Shown here: positions 17,203 to 26,886 of the stretch, piece after piece
Layout: each line of letters opens with the position of its first letter
How positions within the stretch are numbered: the first letter of the stretch is position 1
Origin: Sphingomonas sp. 35-24ZXX
GTDB lineage: Bacteria; Pseudomonadota; Alphaproteobacteria; Sphingomonadales; Sphingomonadaceae
Length of the DNA stretch: 64,000 bases
Reading direction: 5' to 3'
NCBI RefSeq assembly: GCF_000786215.1
Contig: NZ_JROG01000004.1
Span: 620,001 to 684,000, forward strand
Made by a program: the position numbers and the translations under genes
The notes under the pieces: generated by a model
Told to the model about the DNA's origin: nothing
The model's database searches: none
Seen by the model: only the letters and a program-made list of their open reading frames with translations

Positions 17203-17354
17203 GGCACGAGCTTCGCCAGAGCGGGGCGGAGGCCGATTCTGATCGCCCTAGCGTTCTTTCGCTGCACGACGGCGATGCAGGGCTTCTGCCTCTTGCCGCT
17301 CCGCTGCCCAGCTTGCAGTGCGGAACAGAATTGCCAGCATGGGAGTGCGCGAAA

Positions 17355-18854
17355 ATGCGTCTTGTCGATCACGTCATCGCCGGGGGTACTGCCGGCCTGT
17401 CTCAGGGCCGTCGCGGTGCCGTCATGGATCCAAACAACGGCTGCCAGCAGGCTGAGGTCGTTCTGGGCGCGAGCGATGCGCTCGAGCGTGCTGTCGCCGC
17501 TGCCAAGGCCGCGCAACCGGCCTGGGCAGCAACCAACCCGCAGCGGCGCGCGCGAGTTATGTTCGCGTTCAAGCACCTGATCGAGACGAACATGGACGAT
17601 CTGGCGCTGATGCTCTCGCAAGAGCATGGCAAGGTCATTGCTGATGCCAAGGGGGATATCCAGCGCGGATTGGAGGTTGTCGAGTTCGTCTGCGGGGTAC
17701 CGCACCTGCAAAAGGGCGAATATACCCAAGGCGCAGGGCCGGGCATTGATGTCTTCTCGATGCGTCAGCCGATCGGCATCGGTGCAGGCATTACCCCGTT
17801 CAACTTTCCGGCGATGATCCCGCTTTGGATGGGTGCCGTCGCACTGGCCGTCGGCAATGCCTTCATCCTCAAGCCTTCCGAGCGTAATCCTTCGGTGCCC
17901 AACCGGATTGCCGAGCTTTGGAGTGAGGCGGGGCTGCCTGACGGAGTTTTCCAGGTCGTGCATGGCGACAAGGAGATGGTCGATGCGATTCTTGATCACC
18001 CTGCCATTGGTGCGGTCAGCTTTGTCGGATCGTCGGATATCGCCAATTATGTCTATCAGCGCGGTGCTGCCGCTGGAAAGCGCGTTCAGGCGATGGGCGG
18101 TGCCAAGAATCACGGTATCGTGATGCCCGATGCCGATCTGGACCAGGTGGTGAACGATCTGTGCGGCGCGGCTTTCGGCTCGGCGGGCGAACGCTGCATG
18201 GCGCTGCCGGTGGTCGTTCCCGTTGGCGAAGAGACGGCCGAGCGTCTGCGCGAGAAGCTGGTACCGGCGATCCACGCGCTCAAGGTCGGTATTTCGACCG
18301 ATCCCGAGGCGCAATATGGCCCGGTGGTGACGGCTCAGCACAAGGCAAGCATCGAACGCTGGATCCAGACCGCGGTCGACGAGGGGTCGGAGCTGGTCAT
18401 CGACGGTCGCGGCTATTTGCTCCAGGGCCACGAACAGGGCTATTTCATGGGGCCGACGCTGCTCGACCATGTGCGCCCCGACATGAGCAGCTATCACAAC
18501 GAAATTTTCGGGCCGGTACTGCAGATCGTGCGTGCCTGCGATTTCGAAGAGGCGCTGGCGCTGCCGTCGCAGCATCAATATGGCAACGGCGTGGCCATCT
18601 TCACCCGCAACGGCCATGCAGCGCGCGAATTCGCCAATCGCGTGCATGTCGGCATGGTGGGAATCAACGTGCCGATTCCTGTGCCCGTTGCCTATCATTC
18701 CTTCGGCGGCTGGAAGCGGTCAGGTTATGGCGATACCGACCAGTACGGGCTGGACGGCATCCGCTTCTGGACGCGCGCAAAGAAGGTCACGGCTCGCTGG
18801 CCCGATGGCGGCTCGGATGGATCGAATGCTTTTGTCATCCCGACGCTCGGCTGA
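17355..18854 (+). CDS. mmsA: CoA-acylating methylmalonate-semialdehyde dehydrogenase
   Basis: A 499-residue aldehyde dehydrogenase of the MMSDH branch, which turns methylmalonate or malonate semialdehyde into propionyl- or acetyl-CoA. The nucleophile is C281 in GSAGERCMA. The position of the general base of other ALDHs is an asparagine (GGAKNHG, N252), which is characteristic of CoA-acylating MMSDH. The start at 17355 (MRLVDHVI) is preferred over an ATG 42 bases earlier because it has a GGGAG ribosome site and the normal family N-terminus. In this setting it may finish a degradation route by delivering acyl-CoA to central metabolism. It converges on the LuxR-type gene. Confidence 0.92.
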   Translation: MRLVDHVIAGGTAGLSQGRRGAVMDPNNGCQQAEVVLGASDALERAVAAAKAAQPAWAATNPQRRARVMFAFKHLIETNMDDLALMLSQEHGKVIADAKGDIQRGLEVVEFVCGVPHLQKGEYTQGAGPGIDVFSMRQPIGIGAGITPFNFPAMIPLWMGAVALAVGNAFILKPSERNPSVPNRIAELWSEAGLPDGVFQVVHGDKEMVDAILDHPAIGAVSFVGSSDIANYVYQRGAAAGKRVQAMGGAKNHGIVMPDADLDQVVNDLCGAAFGSAGERCMALPVVVPVGEETAERLREKLVPAIHALKVGISTDPEAQYGPVVTAQHKASIERWIQTAVDEGSELVIDGRGYLLQGHEQGYFMGPTLLDHVRPDMSSYHNEIFGPVLQIVRACDFEEALALPSQHQYGNGVAIFTRNGHAAREFANRVHVGMVGINVPIPVPVAYHSFGGWKRSGYGDTDQYGLDGIRFWTRAKKVTARWPDGGSDGSNAFVIPTLG

Positions 18855-18878
18855 GACGGGCTCTATAGGCAAGCGGCT

Positions 18879-19988
18879 TCAGGCCAAGGGTGCAAGGCCG
18901 CACAGGATATGGCGGACCAGATCGGCCTGGCCCCTCGATCCGGTCCTCGCGTAGATGCGCTTGGAATAATTGCGCGCGGTCTCGTCGGTCAGATGGAGCT
19001 CCCGCCCGGCTGCCACGATCGTCTCGCCGCGGCTGATCTTTTGCGCCAGCGCAGCCTCCCGCCGGGACAGGCGATACTGGTCGCGCAAGATGGCTGTGCC
19101 CTGGCGCTCATCCTCGCGCACGGGGACGCGCAACGTGGCGATGGCGACAGGCTGCGCCAACGAAGGCAGCGTCGGCAGCGCGGCTGGCTGCAGCATCAGC
19201 GACAGGTCGTCGTTCACGGGGATCAGCAGAGGTTCGGCCATGATGTGGCCTGCCGCCAGCGAGGCGCAACAGCGCTCTAGCCTATCGGCTACCGCAAGTG
19301 GCAGCAGCAGCTTGCGGCCCGAGCGGCCGTCAGGGGGGGCGACAAAGGCGAGCAGCCGCTCTGCCATGGCATCGGCCAGCAGGACCCGGCCCGTCTCGTC
19401 GAGCGCGACCTGACCAATGCCTAGCCGCGCAAGCGTCGACTGGGCAAGGGTCCGCGCCATCCGTTCCTCCGAAATCGCGATGAACGCGCGTAGCGCTGCC
19501 TGCAGATACGGTGCGGTCGATGACAGAGTCGCCACCGCTCCCGAACTGAAATCCTCCTTTTCTCGCGTCAACAATATCCAGGCGTCGACGAGCCGGTTCA
19601 CGGTCACGCGCATCCAGCGGCCGAAGCGGATATTCAGGGCGCCCAGCGCTGCTCGCTGCTCGTTCAGCAGGACGGCATCGTCATAATCGAGCAGCTCGTC
19701 GATCGCATAGACACGCGCCGGTCGCAGCGAGCGGAGGGGCTGCAGCTTCAACCTGTGCAACGCTTCGGCATCCAGCGGTGGATCCTGGGCCGCGCGCGGC
19801 GCTGCGAGGTGGAGAAAGGCAGAATCGGCTTCGTGCGGAGCTTCGGTGGGGGCGATCAGCATCACCGCGCGCCGCGCCTGGGTGCGTGCCATCAGCGCCG
19901 CCAGGAAATGCTGCCATTGCCCCAGCTCGCGGATCCCCTCGACCAGAGGCAGGAAAATATCGTCCTGGCGAGATGAATCGATGATCAT
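18879..19988 (-). CDS. LuxR-type helix-turn-helix transcriptional regulator
   Basis: A 369-residue regulator. The last 60 residues form a GerE/LuxR-type DNA-binding domain ([18 protein letters not shown], then a recognition helix around [17 protein letters not shown]). The N-terminal 300 residues do not match a known input domain by eye but look like a tandem sensor: a helical region with a WMRVTVN-type strand, then a PAS-like segment around [22 protein letters not shown] 19988 is chosen because a GGGAG ribosome site sits 9 bases upstream; the frame stays open for 49 further codons. It is convergent with mmsA and divergent from cysD. It may control the island on its left. Confidence 0.86.
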   Translation of the reverse strand: MIIDSSRQDDIFLPLVEGIRELGQWQHFLAALMARTQARRAVMLIAPTEAPHEADSAFLHLAAPRAAQDPPLDAEALHRLKLQPLRSLRPARVYAIDELLDYDDAVLLNEQRAALGALNIRFGRWMRVTVNRLVDAWILLTREKEDFSSGAVATLSSTAPYLQAALRAFIAISEERMARTLAQSTLARLGIGQVALDETGRVLLADAMAERLLAFVAPPDGRSGRKLLLPLAVADRLERCCASLAAGHIMAEPLLIPVNDDLSLMLQPAALPTLPSLAQPVAIATLRVPVREDERQGTAILRDQYRLSRREAALAQKISRGETIVAAGRELHLTDETARNYSKRIYARTGSRGQADLVRHILCGLAPLA

Positions 19989-19997
19989 GCCGTTTTG

Positions 19998-20011
19998 CTC
20001 CCATATGGGAG
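19998..20011. promoter_or_regulatory. Perfect 14-base palindrome over the LuxR-type gene's ribosome site
   Basis: CTCCCATATGGGAG is self-complementary over all 14 bases. Its left arm read on the minus strand supplies the GGGAG Shine-Dalgarno of the LuxR-type gene, and it lies 64 bases from the cysD start. It could be an operator for that regulator (autoregulation) or a hairpin that hides the ribosome site. Confidence 0.45.
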
Positions 20012-20074
20012 TTACGGATGAGCCGATCGAGGGCGATTGGCAAGTCTGGAAAAGAACTCCGGACGGGGGATGAC

Positions 20075-21004
20075 ATGTCACAGCAAGCAAGTTCGTCTGT
20101 ATTGACGCATCTGGAGAGGCTGGAAGCCGAAGCAATCCACATCATGCGCGAGGTGGTGGCCGAGGCGGAAAAGCCGGTGATGATGTATTCGGTGGGCAAG
20201 GACAGCGCGGTGATGCTGCATCTGGCGCGCAAGGCATTCTTCCCCTCGCCCCCGCCCTTTCCGCTGCTGCATGTCGACACGACCTGGAAGTTCAAGGACA
20301 TGTATGCGCTGCGCGACAATATGGCGCGCGAAAGCGGCATGGAGCTGCTGGTCTACCAGAACCCCGAGGCGGCCGAGCGCGGGATCAATCCGTTCGATCA
20401 CGGCCCGCTGCACACCGACATGTGGAAGACCGAAGGGCTGAAACAGGCGCTCGACCTGCACGGCTTCGACGCGGCATTCGGCGGCGCGCGGCGCGACGAG
20501 GAGAAAAGCCGCGCCAAGGAGCGCATCTTCTCGTTCCGCACCGCAAGCCACGGCTGGGACCCCAAGAACCAACGGCCCGAGCTGTGGAACCTCTACAACG
20601 CGCGCAAGAACAAGGGCGAGAGCATCCGCGTCTTCCCGATCAGCAACTGGACCGAGCTCGACATCTGGCAGTATATCCAGCTGAACGACGTACCGATCGT
20701 GCCGCTGTATTTCGCCGCCGTCCGCCCGACCTTCGAATGGGAGGGCCAATTGTTCATGGCCGATGACATCGACCGGCTCACCCGCGTGCTGGGCAGGACG
20801 CCCGACATCACCGATCGCTCGATCCGCTTCCGCACCCTGGGCTGCTTCCCGCTTACCGGGGCGGTCGAAAGCACCGCGAGCACGCTGAGCGAGGTGATCC
20901 AGGAGACCTTGCTCACCACCACCTCCGAACGCCAGGGCCGCGTGATCGACAAGGATGCCGGCGGTGCGGGCATGGAGAAGAAGAAGCAGGAGGGCTATTT
21001 CTGA
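20075..21004 (+). CDS. cysD: Sulfate adenylyltransferase subunit 2 (CysD)
   Basis: A 309-residue ATP-sulfurylase catalytic subunit of the PAPS-reductase/adenine hydrolase fold. It shows the PP-loop-like [30 protein letters not shown], the [15 protein letters not shown] stretch and the C-terminal [14 protein letters not shown], all hallmarks of CysD. Length is normal. ATG 20075 is preferred to an ATG 57 bases earlier because a GGGGGA ribosome site lies directly upstream. It makes adenosine 5'-phosphosulfate from ATP and sulfate together with the GTPase CysN, encoded next with a TGATG overlap. Confidence 0.96.
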   Translation: MSQQASSSVLTHLERLEAEAIHIMREVVAEAEKPVMMYSVGKDSAVMLHLARKAFFPSPPPFPLLHVDTTWKFKDMYALRDNMARESGMELLVYQNPEAAERGINPFDHGPLHTDMWKTEGLKQALDLHGFDAAFGGARRDEEKSRAKERIFSFRTASHGWDPKNQRPELWNLYNARKNKGESIRVFPISNWTELDIWQYIQLNDVPIVPLYFAAVRPTFEWEGQLFMADDIDRLTRVLGRTPDITDRSIRFRTLGCFPLTGAVESTASTLSEVIQETLLTTTSERQGRVIDKDAGGAGMEKKKQEGYF

Positions 21005-22908
21005 TGAACGCCGTGTACCAGACCGAAGCCCTGATCGCCGAAGACATCGATGCCTATCTCGATGTTCATCAGCACAAGACCATGCTGCGCTTCATCACCT
21101 GCGGGTCGGTGGACGATGGCAAGTCGACGCTGATCGGACGGCTGCTGTACGACAGCAAGATGATCTTCGAGGATCAGCTCGCCGCGCTCGAAAACGACAG
21201 CAGGAAGGTGGGCACGCAGGGGCAGGAAATCGATTTCGCGCTGCTCGTCGATGGCCTCGCCGCCGAGCGCGAGCAGGGCATCACCATCGATGTCGCCTAT
21301 CGCTTCTTCAACACCGAAAAGCGCAAGTTCATTGTCGCCGACTGCCCGGGGCACGAGCAGTACACCCGCAACATGATCACCGGCGCTTCTACGGCGGATC
21401 TCGCCATCATCCTGATCGATGCGCGCAAGGGCGTGCTCGTCCAGACCCGGCGGCATTCCTATTTGTGCCACCTGATCGGCATCCGCAACATTGTGCTGGC
21501 GGTCAACAAAATGGATCTCGTCGGCTACAGCCAGAATGTCTACGACCAGATCGTTGCCGATTATGCCGCGTTCGCGCAGGGCATCGGCATAGAAAGCTTC
21601 ACTGCGCTGCCGATATCTGGCTTCAAGGGCGACAATATCACCGCGCCTTCTCCCAACACGCCCTGGTACGAGGGGCCGAGCCTGGTCGAGCATCTCGAGA
21701 CGGTCGAGGTGCTCGCATCGGTCGATGCGGACAAGCCGTTCCGTCTGCCGGTGCAATGGGTCAACCGGCCCAATCTCGACTTTCGCGGCTTTTCCGGCCT
21801 GATCGCGACCGGATCGTTGCGGCCTGGCGATTCCGTCCGCGTGCTGCCGTCGGGCAAGACCAGCACGGTGACGCGCATCGTGACGCTGGATCGCGATCTC
21901 GGCCAGGCGGTTGCCGGCCAGTCAGTGACGCTGTGCTTTGCCGACGAGATCGATTGCTCGCGCGGCAATGTCATCGCTGCCGCCGACCAGCCGCCCCAGG
22001 CCGCCGATCAGTTCGAATCCACCCTTGTCTGGCTCGATGACGATCCCCTGATCGTGGGCCGCGCCTATTGGCTGAAGCTGGGGACGCAGACCGTTTCGGT
22101 CACCGTCCAGCAGCCCAAATATGCGGTCAACGTCAACACGATGGAGCGGCTGGCGGTCAAGACGCTCGACCTCAACGCGATCGGCGTCGCAGAGCTGATC
22201 ACCGACAAGCCGATCGTGTTCGAACCCTATGCCGAGAACCGCGCCCTGGGCGGCTTCATCCTGATCGACAAGCTCACCAACGCGACGGTTGCGGCCGGGA
22301 TGATCCATTTCAGCCTGCGCCGCGCGCAGAACGTGCACTGGCAGCCGACCGACCTCACGCGCGAGGACCATGCGAAAATGAAGAACCAGATGCCGAAGGT
22401 GCTCTGGTTCACCGGCCTCTCGGGTGCGGGCAAGTCGACCATCGCCAACGAGGTGGAAAAGCGGCTCGCGCTGATGAACCGGCACACCTTCCTGCTCGAT
22501 GGCGACAATGTGCGGCACGGGCTCAACAAGGATCTGGGCTTTACCGAGGCCGACCGGATCGAGAATATCCGCCGCGTCGGCGAGGTCGCCAAGCTGATGG
22601 CGGACGCAGGCCTCATCGTGCTCACCGCGTTCATCAGCCCGTTCCGCGCCGAACGCGACATGGTGCGCCAGATGCTTCCGCAAGGCGAGTTCGTCGAGAT
22701 TTTCGTCGACACCCCGCTCGAGGTCGCCGAGGCGCGCGATGTGAAGGGATTGTACAAGAAGGCGCGCTCGGGGGCGCTCAAGAACTTCACCGGGATCGAC
22801 AGCCCCTATGAGGAACCGCTCTCGCCCGAGATCCGGATCGACACCGGAGCCATGACCATCGAGGAAGCGGCGGAATATGTGATCCGCCAGCTGCTGCCGC
22901 TGAAATGA
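21004..22908 (+). CDS. cysNC: Bifunctional sulfate adenylyltransferase subunit 1 / APS kinase (CysNC)
   Basis: A 634-residue fusion. Residues 1 to about 440 are the EF-Tu-like GTPase CysN, with the P-loop [13 protein letters not shown] near 37, DCPGHEQY near 115 and NKMD near 170. Residues from about 455 are the APS kinase CysC, with its own P-loop GLSGAGKST and the [15 protein letters not shown] motif. The product drives APS synthesis with GTP and phosphorylates APS to PAPS, the donor for sulfate reduction and sulfotransferases. Its start overlaps the cysD stop (TGATG) and its stop overlaps cysQ (ATGA), so the three are one operon. Confidence 0.96.
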   Translation: MNAVYQTEALIAEDIDAYLDVHQHKTMLRFITCGSVDDGKSTLIGRLLYDSKMIFEDQLAALENDSRKVGTQGQEIDFALLVDGLAAEREQGITIDVAYRFFNTEKRKFIVADCPGHEQYTRNMITGASTADLAIILIDARKGVLVQTRRHSYLCHLIGIRNIVLAVNKMDLVGYSQNVYDQIVADYAAFAQGIGIESFTALPISGFKGDNITAPSPNTPWYEGPSLVEHLETVEVLASVDADKPFRLPVQWVNRPNLDFRGFSGLIATGSLRPGDSVRVLPSGKTSTVTRIVTLDRDLGQAVAGQSVTLCFADEIDCSRGNVIAAADQPPQAADQFESTLVWLDDDPLIVGRAYWLKLGTQTVSVTVQQPKYAVNVNTMERLAVKTLDLNAIGVAELITDKPIVFEPYAENRALGGFILIDKLTNATVAAGMIHFSLRRAQNVHWQPTDLTREDHAKMKNQMPKVLWFTGLSGAGKSTIANEVEKRLALMNRHTFLLDGDNVRHGLNKDLGFTEADRIENIRRVGEVAKLMADAGLIVLTAFISPFRAERDMVRQMLPQGEFVEIFVDTPLEVAEARDVKGLYKKARSGALKNFTGIDSPYEEPLSPEIRIDTGAMTIEEAAEYVIRQLLPLK

Positions 22909-23657
22909 CGGAGGTTCGCATGACCATGACCGATGCCGAACTTGCCGCGCACCTGGCCGAGGTGGCGGGCAATTTGCTGATCGAGGTTCGCAAGAGCGGG
23001 ATGCTGAGCCTCAAGGCGCTGGGCAAGGCGGGCGATGCGACCGCCAACCAGTTCCTCTGCCACGCCCTGCGCGAGCAGCGTCCCGATGATGCGCTGCTGT
23101 CGGAGGAAGAGAAGGACAATCCTGCCCGCCTTGCAGCCTCGCGCTGCTGGATCGTCGATCCGGTCGATGGCACTCGCGAATATGGCGAGGCGCGCACCGA
23201 CTGGGCGGTGCACGTCGCGCTGGCGGTGGACGGCGTGCCGACTACAGGGGCGGTGGCGCTACCGGGCCAGGGGATCGTGCTGCGCTCCGACCAGCCGGTC
23301 GCCGTGCCGCCCGCTCCGAAGAAATTGCGCATGGTGGTGAGCCGAACCCGTCCCGCACCCGAGGCACAGGCGGTGGCGGCCAGCCTGAGCGCCGAACTGG
23401 TGCCAATGGGCAGCGCCGGGGCCAAGGCGATGGCGGTGATCCTGGGCCAGGCGGACATCTATCTGCACACTGGCGGCCAGTTCGAGTGGGATAGCTGCGC
23501 CCCTGCCGCGGTAGCGCTCGCCCACGGCCTGCACGCTTCGCGTATCGATGGCTCGCCGCTCGTCTACAACCAGGCCGATACCTATATGCCCGACCTGCTG
23601 ATCTGCCGGAAGGAGCATGCAGACAGGGTGCTCGCCAGAATTGCTGGAGCCGGTTAG
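22905..23657 (+). CDS. cysQ: 3'(2'),5'-bisphosphate nucleotidase (CysQ)
   Basis: A 250-residue inositol-monophosphatase-fold enzyme. The metal-binding motif [12 protein letters not shown] near residue 80 and the second motif [11 protein letters not shown] near 195 are intact. CysQ hydrolyses 3'-phosphoadenosine 5'-phosphate, the by-product of PAPS use by reductases and sulfotransferases, to AMP. The ATG at 22905 overlaps the cysNC stop in ATGA. An in-frame ATG at 22920 (MTMTD) could be used instead. It ends a short cysD-cysNC-cysQ operon and converges on the TetR gene 34 bases away. Confidence 0.93.
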   Translation: MTEVRMTMTDAELAAHLAEVAGNLLIEVRKSGMLSLKALGKAGDATANQFLCHALREQRPDDALLSEEEKDNPARLAASRCWIVDPVDGTREYGEARTDWAVHVALAVDGVPTTGAVALPGQGIVLRSDQPVAVPPAPKKLRMVVSRTRPAPEAQAVAASLSAELVPMGSAGAKAMAVILGQADIYLHTGGQFEWDSCAPAAVALAHGLHASRIDGSPLVYNQADTYMPDLLICRKEHADRVLARIAGAG

Positions 23658-23691
23658 GACTACCATTGCTTCCGGTCTTTTCCGACGTCCG

Positions 23692-24312
23692 TCATCGTGC
23701 CTCGCCGAGGCCATTTAGGATGAAATCCGCGAATGCGCTTTCAATGGTGTCGTCAGAGGCCAGGCCCGGCGGAAACAACCAGTCGCGAAAGACCACAGCG
23801 CCCAGCGCAGCGGCAAAGGACACGCGTACGGCCATGCGATGATCTGAGTCGCCCAGGCGTCCGGCCCTCATTGCCGCTCCGGTTTCAAAATAGTCCGACA
23901 GGGCGGCGATCGGGCCGTTCTCCTCACCGCCCGCAAAGGCCTGTGAAGAGAGCAGTGCGACGAGTAGTTGGCGGTTCTTCCGCAGAAAGCCCAGCAGCGT
24001 CCTGACATAGCGGTCTGCGGCATCGCGATCACCCGCTGCGAAAGGCAATTGCGCCGCGCGAAAATCGGCAAGATGGGCATTCAGGGCGCCGAACATCGCT
24101 TCACGAAACAGCGTCGCCTTGCTGGGAAAATAGCGGAACAGCTGCGCCTCGGTAACGCCTGCCCGGGCAGCGATGGCTGCGGTGGTAGCCCCATTCGGAC
24201 CGCGAATGTCGAACTCGGCCCGGGCAGCAGCAAGGATCGAGGCGATCAGCTCCTCGGCCCCACGTTTGCGGCGCTTCTGTCGGCCGCCCGCACTAGCTGA
24301 TCTATCCGTCAT
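23692..24312 (-). CDS. TetR-family transcriptional regulator
   Basis: A 206-residue repressor. The N-terminal helix-turn-helix covers about residues 25-70 (TTAAIAARAGVTEAQLFRYFPSKATLF), close to the TetR consensus. The C-terminal ligand domain is helical and has no recognisable ligand signature. The frame is open for 39 more codons upstream, but those run through the palindromic operator, so ATG 24312 is chosen. It diverges from the VOC-SDR-DUF1214-sulfotransferase-ADH operon, which it most likely controls through the palindrome at 24341. Confidence 0.92.
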   Translation of the reverse strand: MTDRSASAGGRQKRRKRGAEELIASILAAARAEFDIRGPNGATTAAIAARAGVTEAQLFRYFPSKATLFREAMFGALNAHLADFRAAQLPFAAGDRDAADRYVRTLLGFLRKNRQLLVALLSSQAFAGGEENGPIAALSDYFETGAAMRAGRLGDSDHRMAVRVSFAAALGAVVFRDWLFPPGLASDDTIESAFADFILNGLGEAR

Positions 24313-24340
24313 AGGCCGCTTGCCTTCCCGTTGGACAAAA

Positions 24341-24358
24341 TGATAGTGTGCACTATCA
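24341..24358. promoter_or_regulatory. TetR operator candidate
   Basis: TGATAGTGTGCACTATCA has perfect 8-base arms (TGATAGTG and CACTATCA) around a TG centre. It lies 28 bases upstream of the TetR start and 42 bases upstream of the divergent VOC gene, which is the usual site for a TetR dimer that represses both directions. Function is inferred from position and symmetry. Confidence 0.72.
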
Positions 24359-24400
24359 ATGATCGAACGACGATAGTCGCGACCGGAAAGATTTGCCACG

Positions 24401-24916
24401 ATGGTCTTGGGCCTGCCCCGCACCTTCACCCCCGTGACGCCTGGCGACGGATTGTTGCGCGCAGAGCATTTCCAGCTTGCCTATGCGACCAATGACGTGG
24501 ACCGCGCGTGCGAGCTGTTCCGGCGTCAGCTCGGCATTGCGCAGTTTCGTCGCCTTGAGGGACAGCTGCCCAAAGGCGGACAGATCCGCGTCGAACTCGC
24601 CTGGGTCGGTCCGGTGATGTACGAACTGCTGAGTGCCAGCGGACCTGGTTCGGCCATTTACATGGACCGGTTGCCGCCCGGACCCGGCTTTGCGATCCGG
24701 CACCATCATATGGGCTTTCTGCTCGATTCCACCGAAGCCTGGGATGCCCTGATCGTCAAGGCGGCGGCTGCCGATCTGCCGGTGCCATACCTGAACGACA
24801 ATCCCGGCTTCCTGCGCAGCTGCTTCGTCGATGCGCAGCCGCTTGGCCATTATCTCGAATACATCTGGCCCGAGCCTGCTGGCCTCGAATTTCTTCTTTC
24901 CGTCCCGCGTAACTGA
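24401..24916 (+). CDS. VOC-superfamily (glyoxalase-like) protein
   Basis: A 171-residue protein of the vicinal oxygen chelate fold. It begins a first beta-alpha-beta module with HFQLAYATNDVDRACELFRRQLG and a second with HHHMGFLLDSTEAWDALI; the end HYLEYIWPEP supplies a likely metal ligand glutamate. A histidine at the start of each module and the final glutamate fit the VOC metal-site pattern, but the enzyme type (lyase, isomerase, extradiol dioxygenase-like) cannot be read. It is the first gene of a five-gene operon under the divergent TetR regulator. The SDR follows after 10 bases. Confidence 0.8.
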   Translation: MVLGLPRTFTPVTPGDGLLRAEHFQLAYATNDVDRACELFRRQLGIAQFRRLEGQLPKGGQIRVELAWVGPVMYELLSASGPGSAIYMDRLPPGPGFAIRHHHMGFLLDSTEAWDALIVKAAAADLPVPYLNDNPGFLRSCFVDAQPLGHYLEYIWPEPAGLEFLLSVPRN

Positions 24917-24926
24917 GGAGCCCGCC

Positions 24927-25712
24927 ATGCCGATTGCCCATGATTTTGTCGGCAAGGTTGCCGTGGTGACGGGGGGAGGCGAGGGTATCGGCGCGGAAAC
25001 GGCGATGCAATTTGCCCGCGCCGGTGCGACTGTCGTGATTGCCGGTCGGACTGCGCCGACGCTGGAGCGCACAGCTTCCGCCATCACGTCCCAGACCGGT
25101 TCTGGCTGCATCGGCATGCCTGCCGATGTGACCGATGAGCAGCAATGTATCTTGCTTGTCGATCAGGTTCTGACGCGCTTCGGGCGGATCGACGTGCTGG
25201 TCAACAATGCTGGCGGTGCGCGCCAGGTCCCGATCCGCCAGTTCCGCACCGACAAGTATCTCGCCGAGTTCGACCTCAACCTGCATTCGGCCTTTTATTG
25301 CGCCAGGGCCGCTGCTTCTTCGATGATGGCGCAGGGCTGCGGCGCGATCGTCAATGTGTCCTCGCTTGCCGGCGTATTCGGGACAATGGGCGTCGCTCCC
25401 TATGCTGCCGCCAAGGCGGGCTTGCAGATGTTCACCCGCGTTTCCGCTGCCGAGTGGGGGCCGCGCGGGATCAGGGTCAATTGCGTTGCGGCAGGACTCA
25501 TCGCCACCGAGAAGGCCAAGGCCAAATGGGCGCGCACCGGCTTTGACGAGGGGCAGGCCGTATCCGGCTTTGCGCTGCGGCGGGCCGGCATGCCCGAGGA
25601 CGTTGCCCAGGCAATCCTGTTCCTTGCTGGCGATGGTGCATCCTATATCAGCGGCGAGACGCTGGTGGTCGGGGGCGGCCCTCAGCTCAAGGGCATGATC
25701 GATGTCGATTGA
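24927..25712 (+). CDS. SDR-family oxidoreductase
   Basis: A 261-residue classical SDR with TGGGEGIG at the N-terminus, NNAGGA near residue 92, an active-site serine in VNVSS and the YAAAK motif. The C-terminal ISGETLVVGGG is typical. ATG 24927 has a GAGGAG ribosome site 5 bases before it; the upstream in-frame extension lies inside the VOC gene. Its 3' end overlaps the DUF1214 gene by 11 bases, so translation is probably coupled. Role: reversible oxidation of an alcohol or reduction of a ketone in the pathway of this operon. Confidence 0.9.
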   Translation: MPIAHDFVGKVAVVTGGGEGIGAETAMQFARAGATVVIAGRTAPTLERTASAITSQTGSGCIGMPADVTDEQQCILLVDQVLTRFGRIDVLVNNAGGARQVPIRQFRTDKYLAEFDLNLHSAFYCARAAASSMMAQGCGAIVNVSSLAGVFGTMGVAPYAAAKAGLQMFTRVSAAEWGPRGIRVNCVAAGLIATEKAKAKWARTGFDEGQAVSGFALRRAGMPEDVAQAILFLAGDGASYISGETLVVGGGPQLKGMIDVD

Positions 25713-26874
25713 GCCGCAGCTTCTGCCGCTACTGGAGCCGCTGGAACAGGCGGTGCGGGAACTGGCCCATACCTGGCATCCGGACGATCCGGCCTATCGG
25801 GCGGACGTGCTGCGCCAGACGATGACCAGCCTGTCCTATGCCTGCTTCGCCTATTTCCATGCGGATGCCGAACATCCCGACTGGGCACCTTTATGGAACC
25901 CGGTCTACACATTGCAGCCCAATCCCGACGACATCTATCTGCAGTCCCCTATTCGGGGCGACCTGACATATCGCGTTTCCGGGAACCGCGGCACGTGCCG
26001 GATACTCAGTTTCACGACGCAGCGGGCGCTTTCCGGCACCGTCGACGAGATGCCCCGCCCGAGCGGGCATAACGAGGTCGACGACAGCGATCTCGGCCTT
26101 GCGCCGGGCGAGGAATTCGAAGTCATTTTCAGCGCAGTCCGACCAGAGGGCTATGCCGGGCGCTGGGCCCCAATCGACCCTGAGGCGCGGGGCATGATAG
26201 TGCGGTCCCGCAGCTATGATTGGCTGAACGAGGTCGATCCGGTGCTTTCTATCGAGTGTCTCGACCCCGTGCCGCCCAAGCCGCGCCTGTCGCCGGAGGA
26301 AATTGAGGCCAGGATAGGAGAGATGGCCCGCTTCCCGGCGCGCAAGACCCGTCTCTACTATCCCATGCAGAATGGAGTGAAGGATCGGGTCGGATTCAAT
26401 GTTTTCGAACCTGTCCGCATGCCCGGTGCGCTGGCCAAGCAGGTTTACTGGCCTGCCTGTTTCCAGCTGGAACCGGACGAGGCGCTGATCATCGAGACCG
26501 ATCTGCCCGCCCGGCGTCCCTATTGGAACATTCAGCTCAACGATCCGCTCTTCAATGCGCTGGAATATGTCTATCGCCTGTCGAGCATCAACGGTCACAC
26601 CGCCAAGCTGAGCTCCGACGGCCGGCTGCGCGCAGTGATTGCGCTGACGGATCCAGGCGTCCCTAACTGGCTCGATCCGGCAGGCTATACCGAAGGAGGC
26701 ATCTATGGCCGCTGGTACGATTGCGATACCGAGCCGGTGCCGATCATCAAGCGCGTGAAGTTGGCGCAACTGCGCGATCATCTTCCGCCCGATACGCCCG
26801 TCGTCACGCCACAGGGACGAGCGGAGGAACTGCGCCTTCGTGTCCGTGCCTGCCAGCGTCGTCGTCGCTGGTAG
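25702..26874 (+). CDS. DUF1214 domain protein
   Basis: A 390-residue protein of unknown function. The C-terminal third (about 265-370) has the DUF1214 pattern: a YWNIQLNDPLFNALEY strand-helix, SSINGHTAKLSSDGRLRAVI, then DPGVPNWLDPAGYTEGGIYGRWYDC. The N-terminal part is a beta-rich region with no known motif. No signal peptide or membrane segment is seen, so it is probably cytoplasmic. It starts 11 bases inside the SDR gene and ends 12 bases before the sulfotransferase. DUF1214 genes next to sulfotransferases are, from memory, seen in other sphingomonads and mycobacteria, but the biochemical link is not known. Confidence 0.78.
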   Translation: MSIEPQLLPLLEPLEQAVRELAHTWHPDDPAYRADVLRQTMTSLSYACFAYFHADAEHPDWAPLWNPVYTLQPNPDDIYLQSPIRGDLTYRVSGNRGTCRILSFTTQRALSGTVDEMPRPSGHNEVDDSDLGLAPGEEFEVIFSAVRPEGYAGRWAPIDPEARGMIVRSRSYDWLNEVDPVLSIECLDPVPPKPRLSPEEIEARIGEMARFPARKTRLYYPMQNGVKDRVGFNVFEPVRMPGALAKQVYWPACFQLEPDEALIIETDLPARRPYWNIQLNDPLFNALEYVYRLSSINGHTAKLSSDGRLRAVIALTDPGVPNWLDPAGYTEGGIYGRWYDCDTEPVPIIKRVKLAQLRDHLPPDTPVVTPQGRAEELRLRVRACQRRRRW

Positions 26875-26886
26875 GGCGGTGATATC

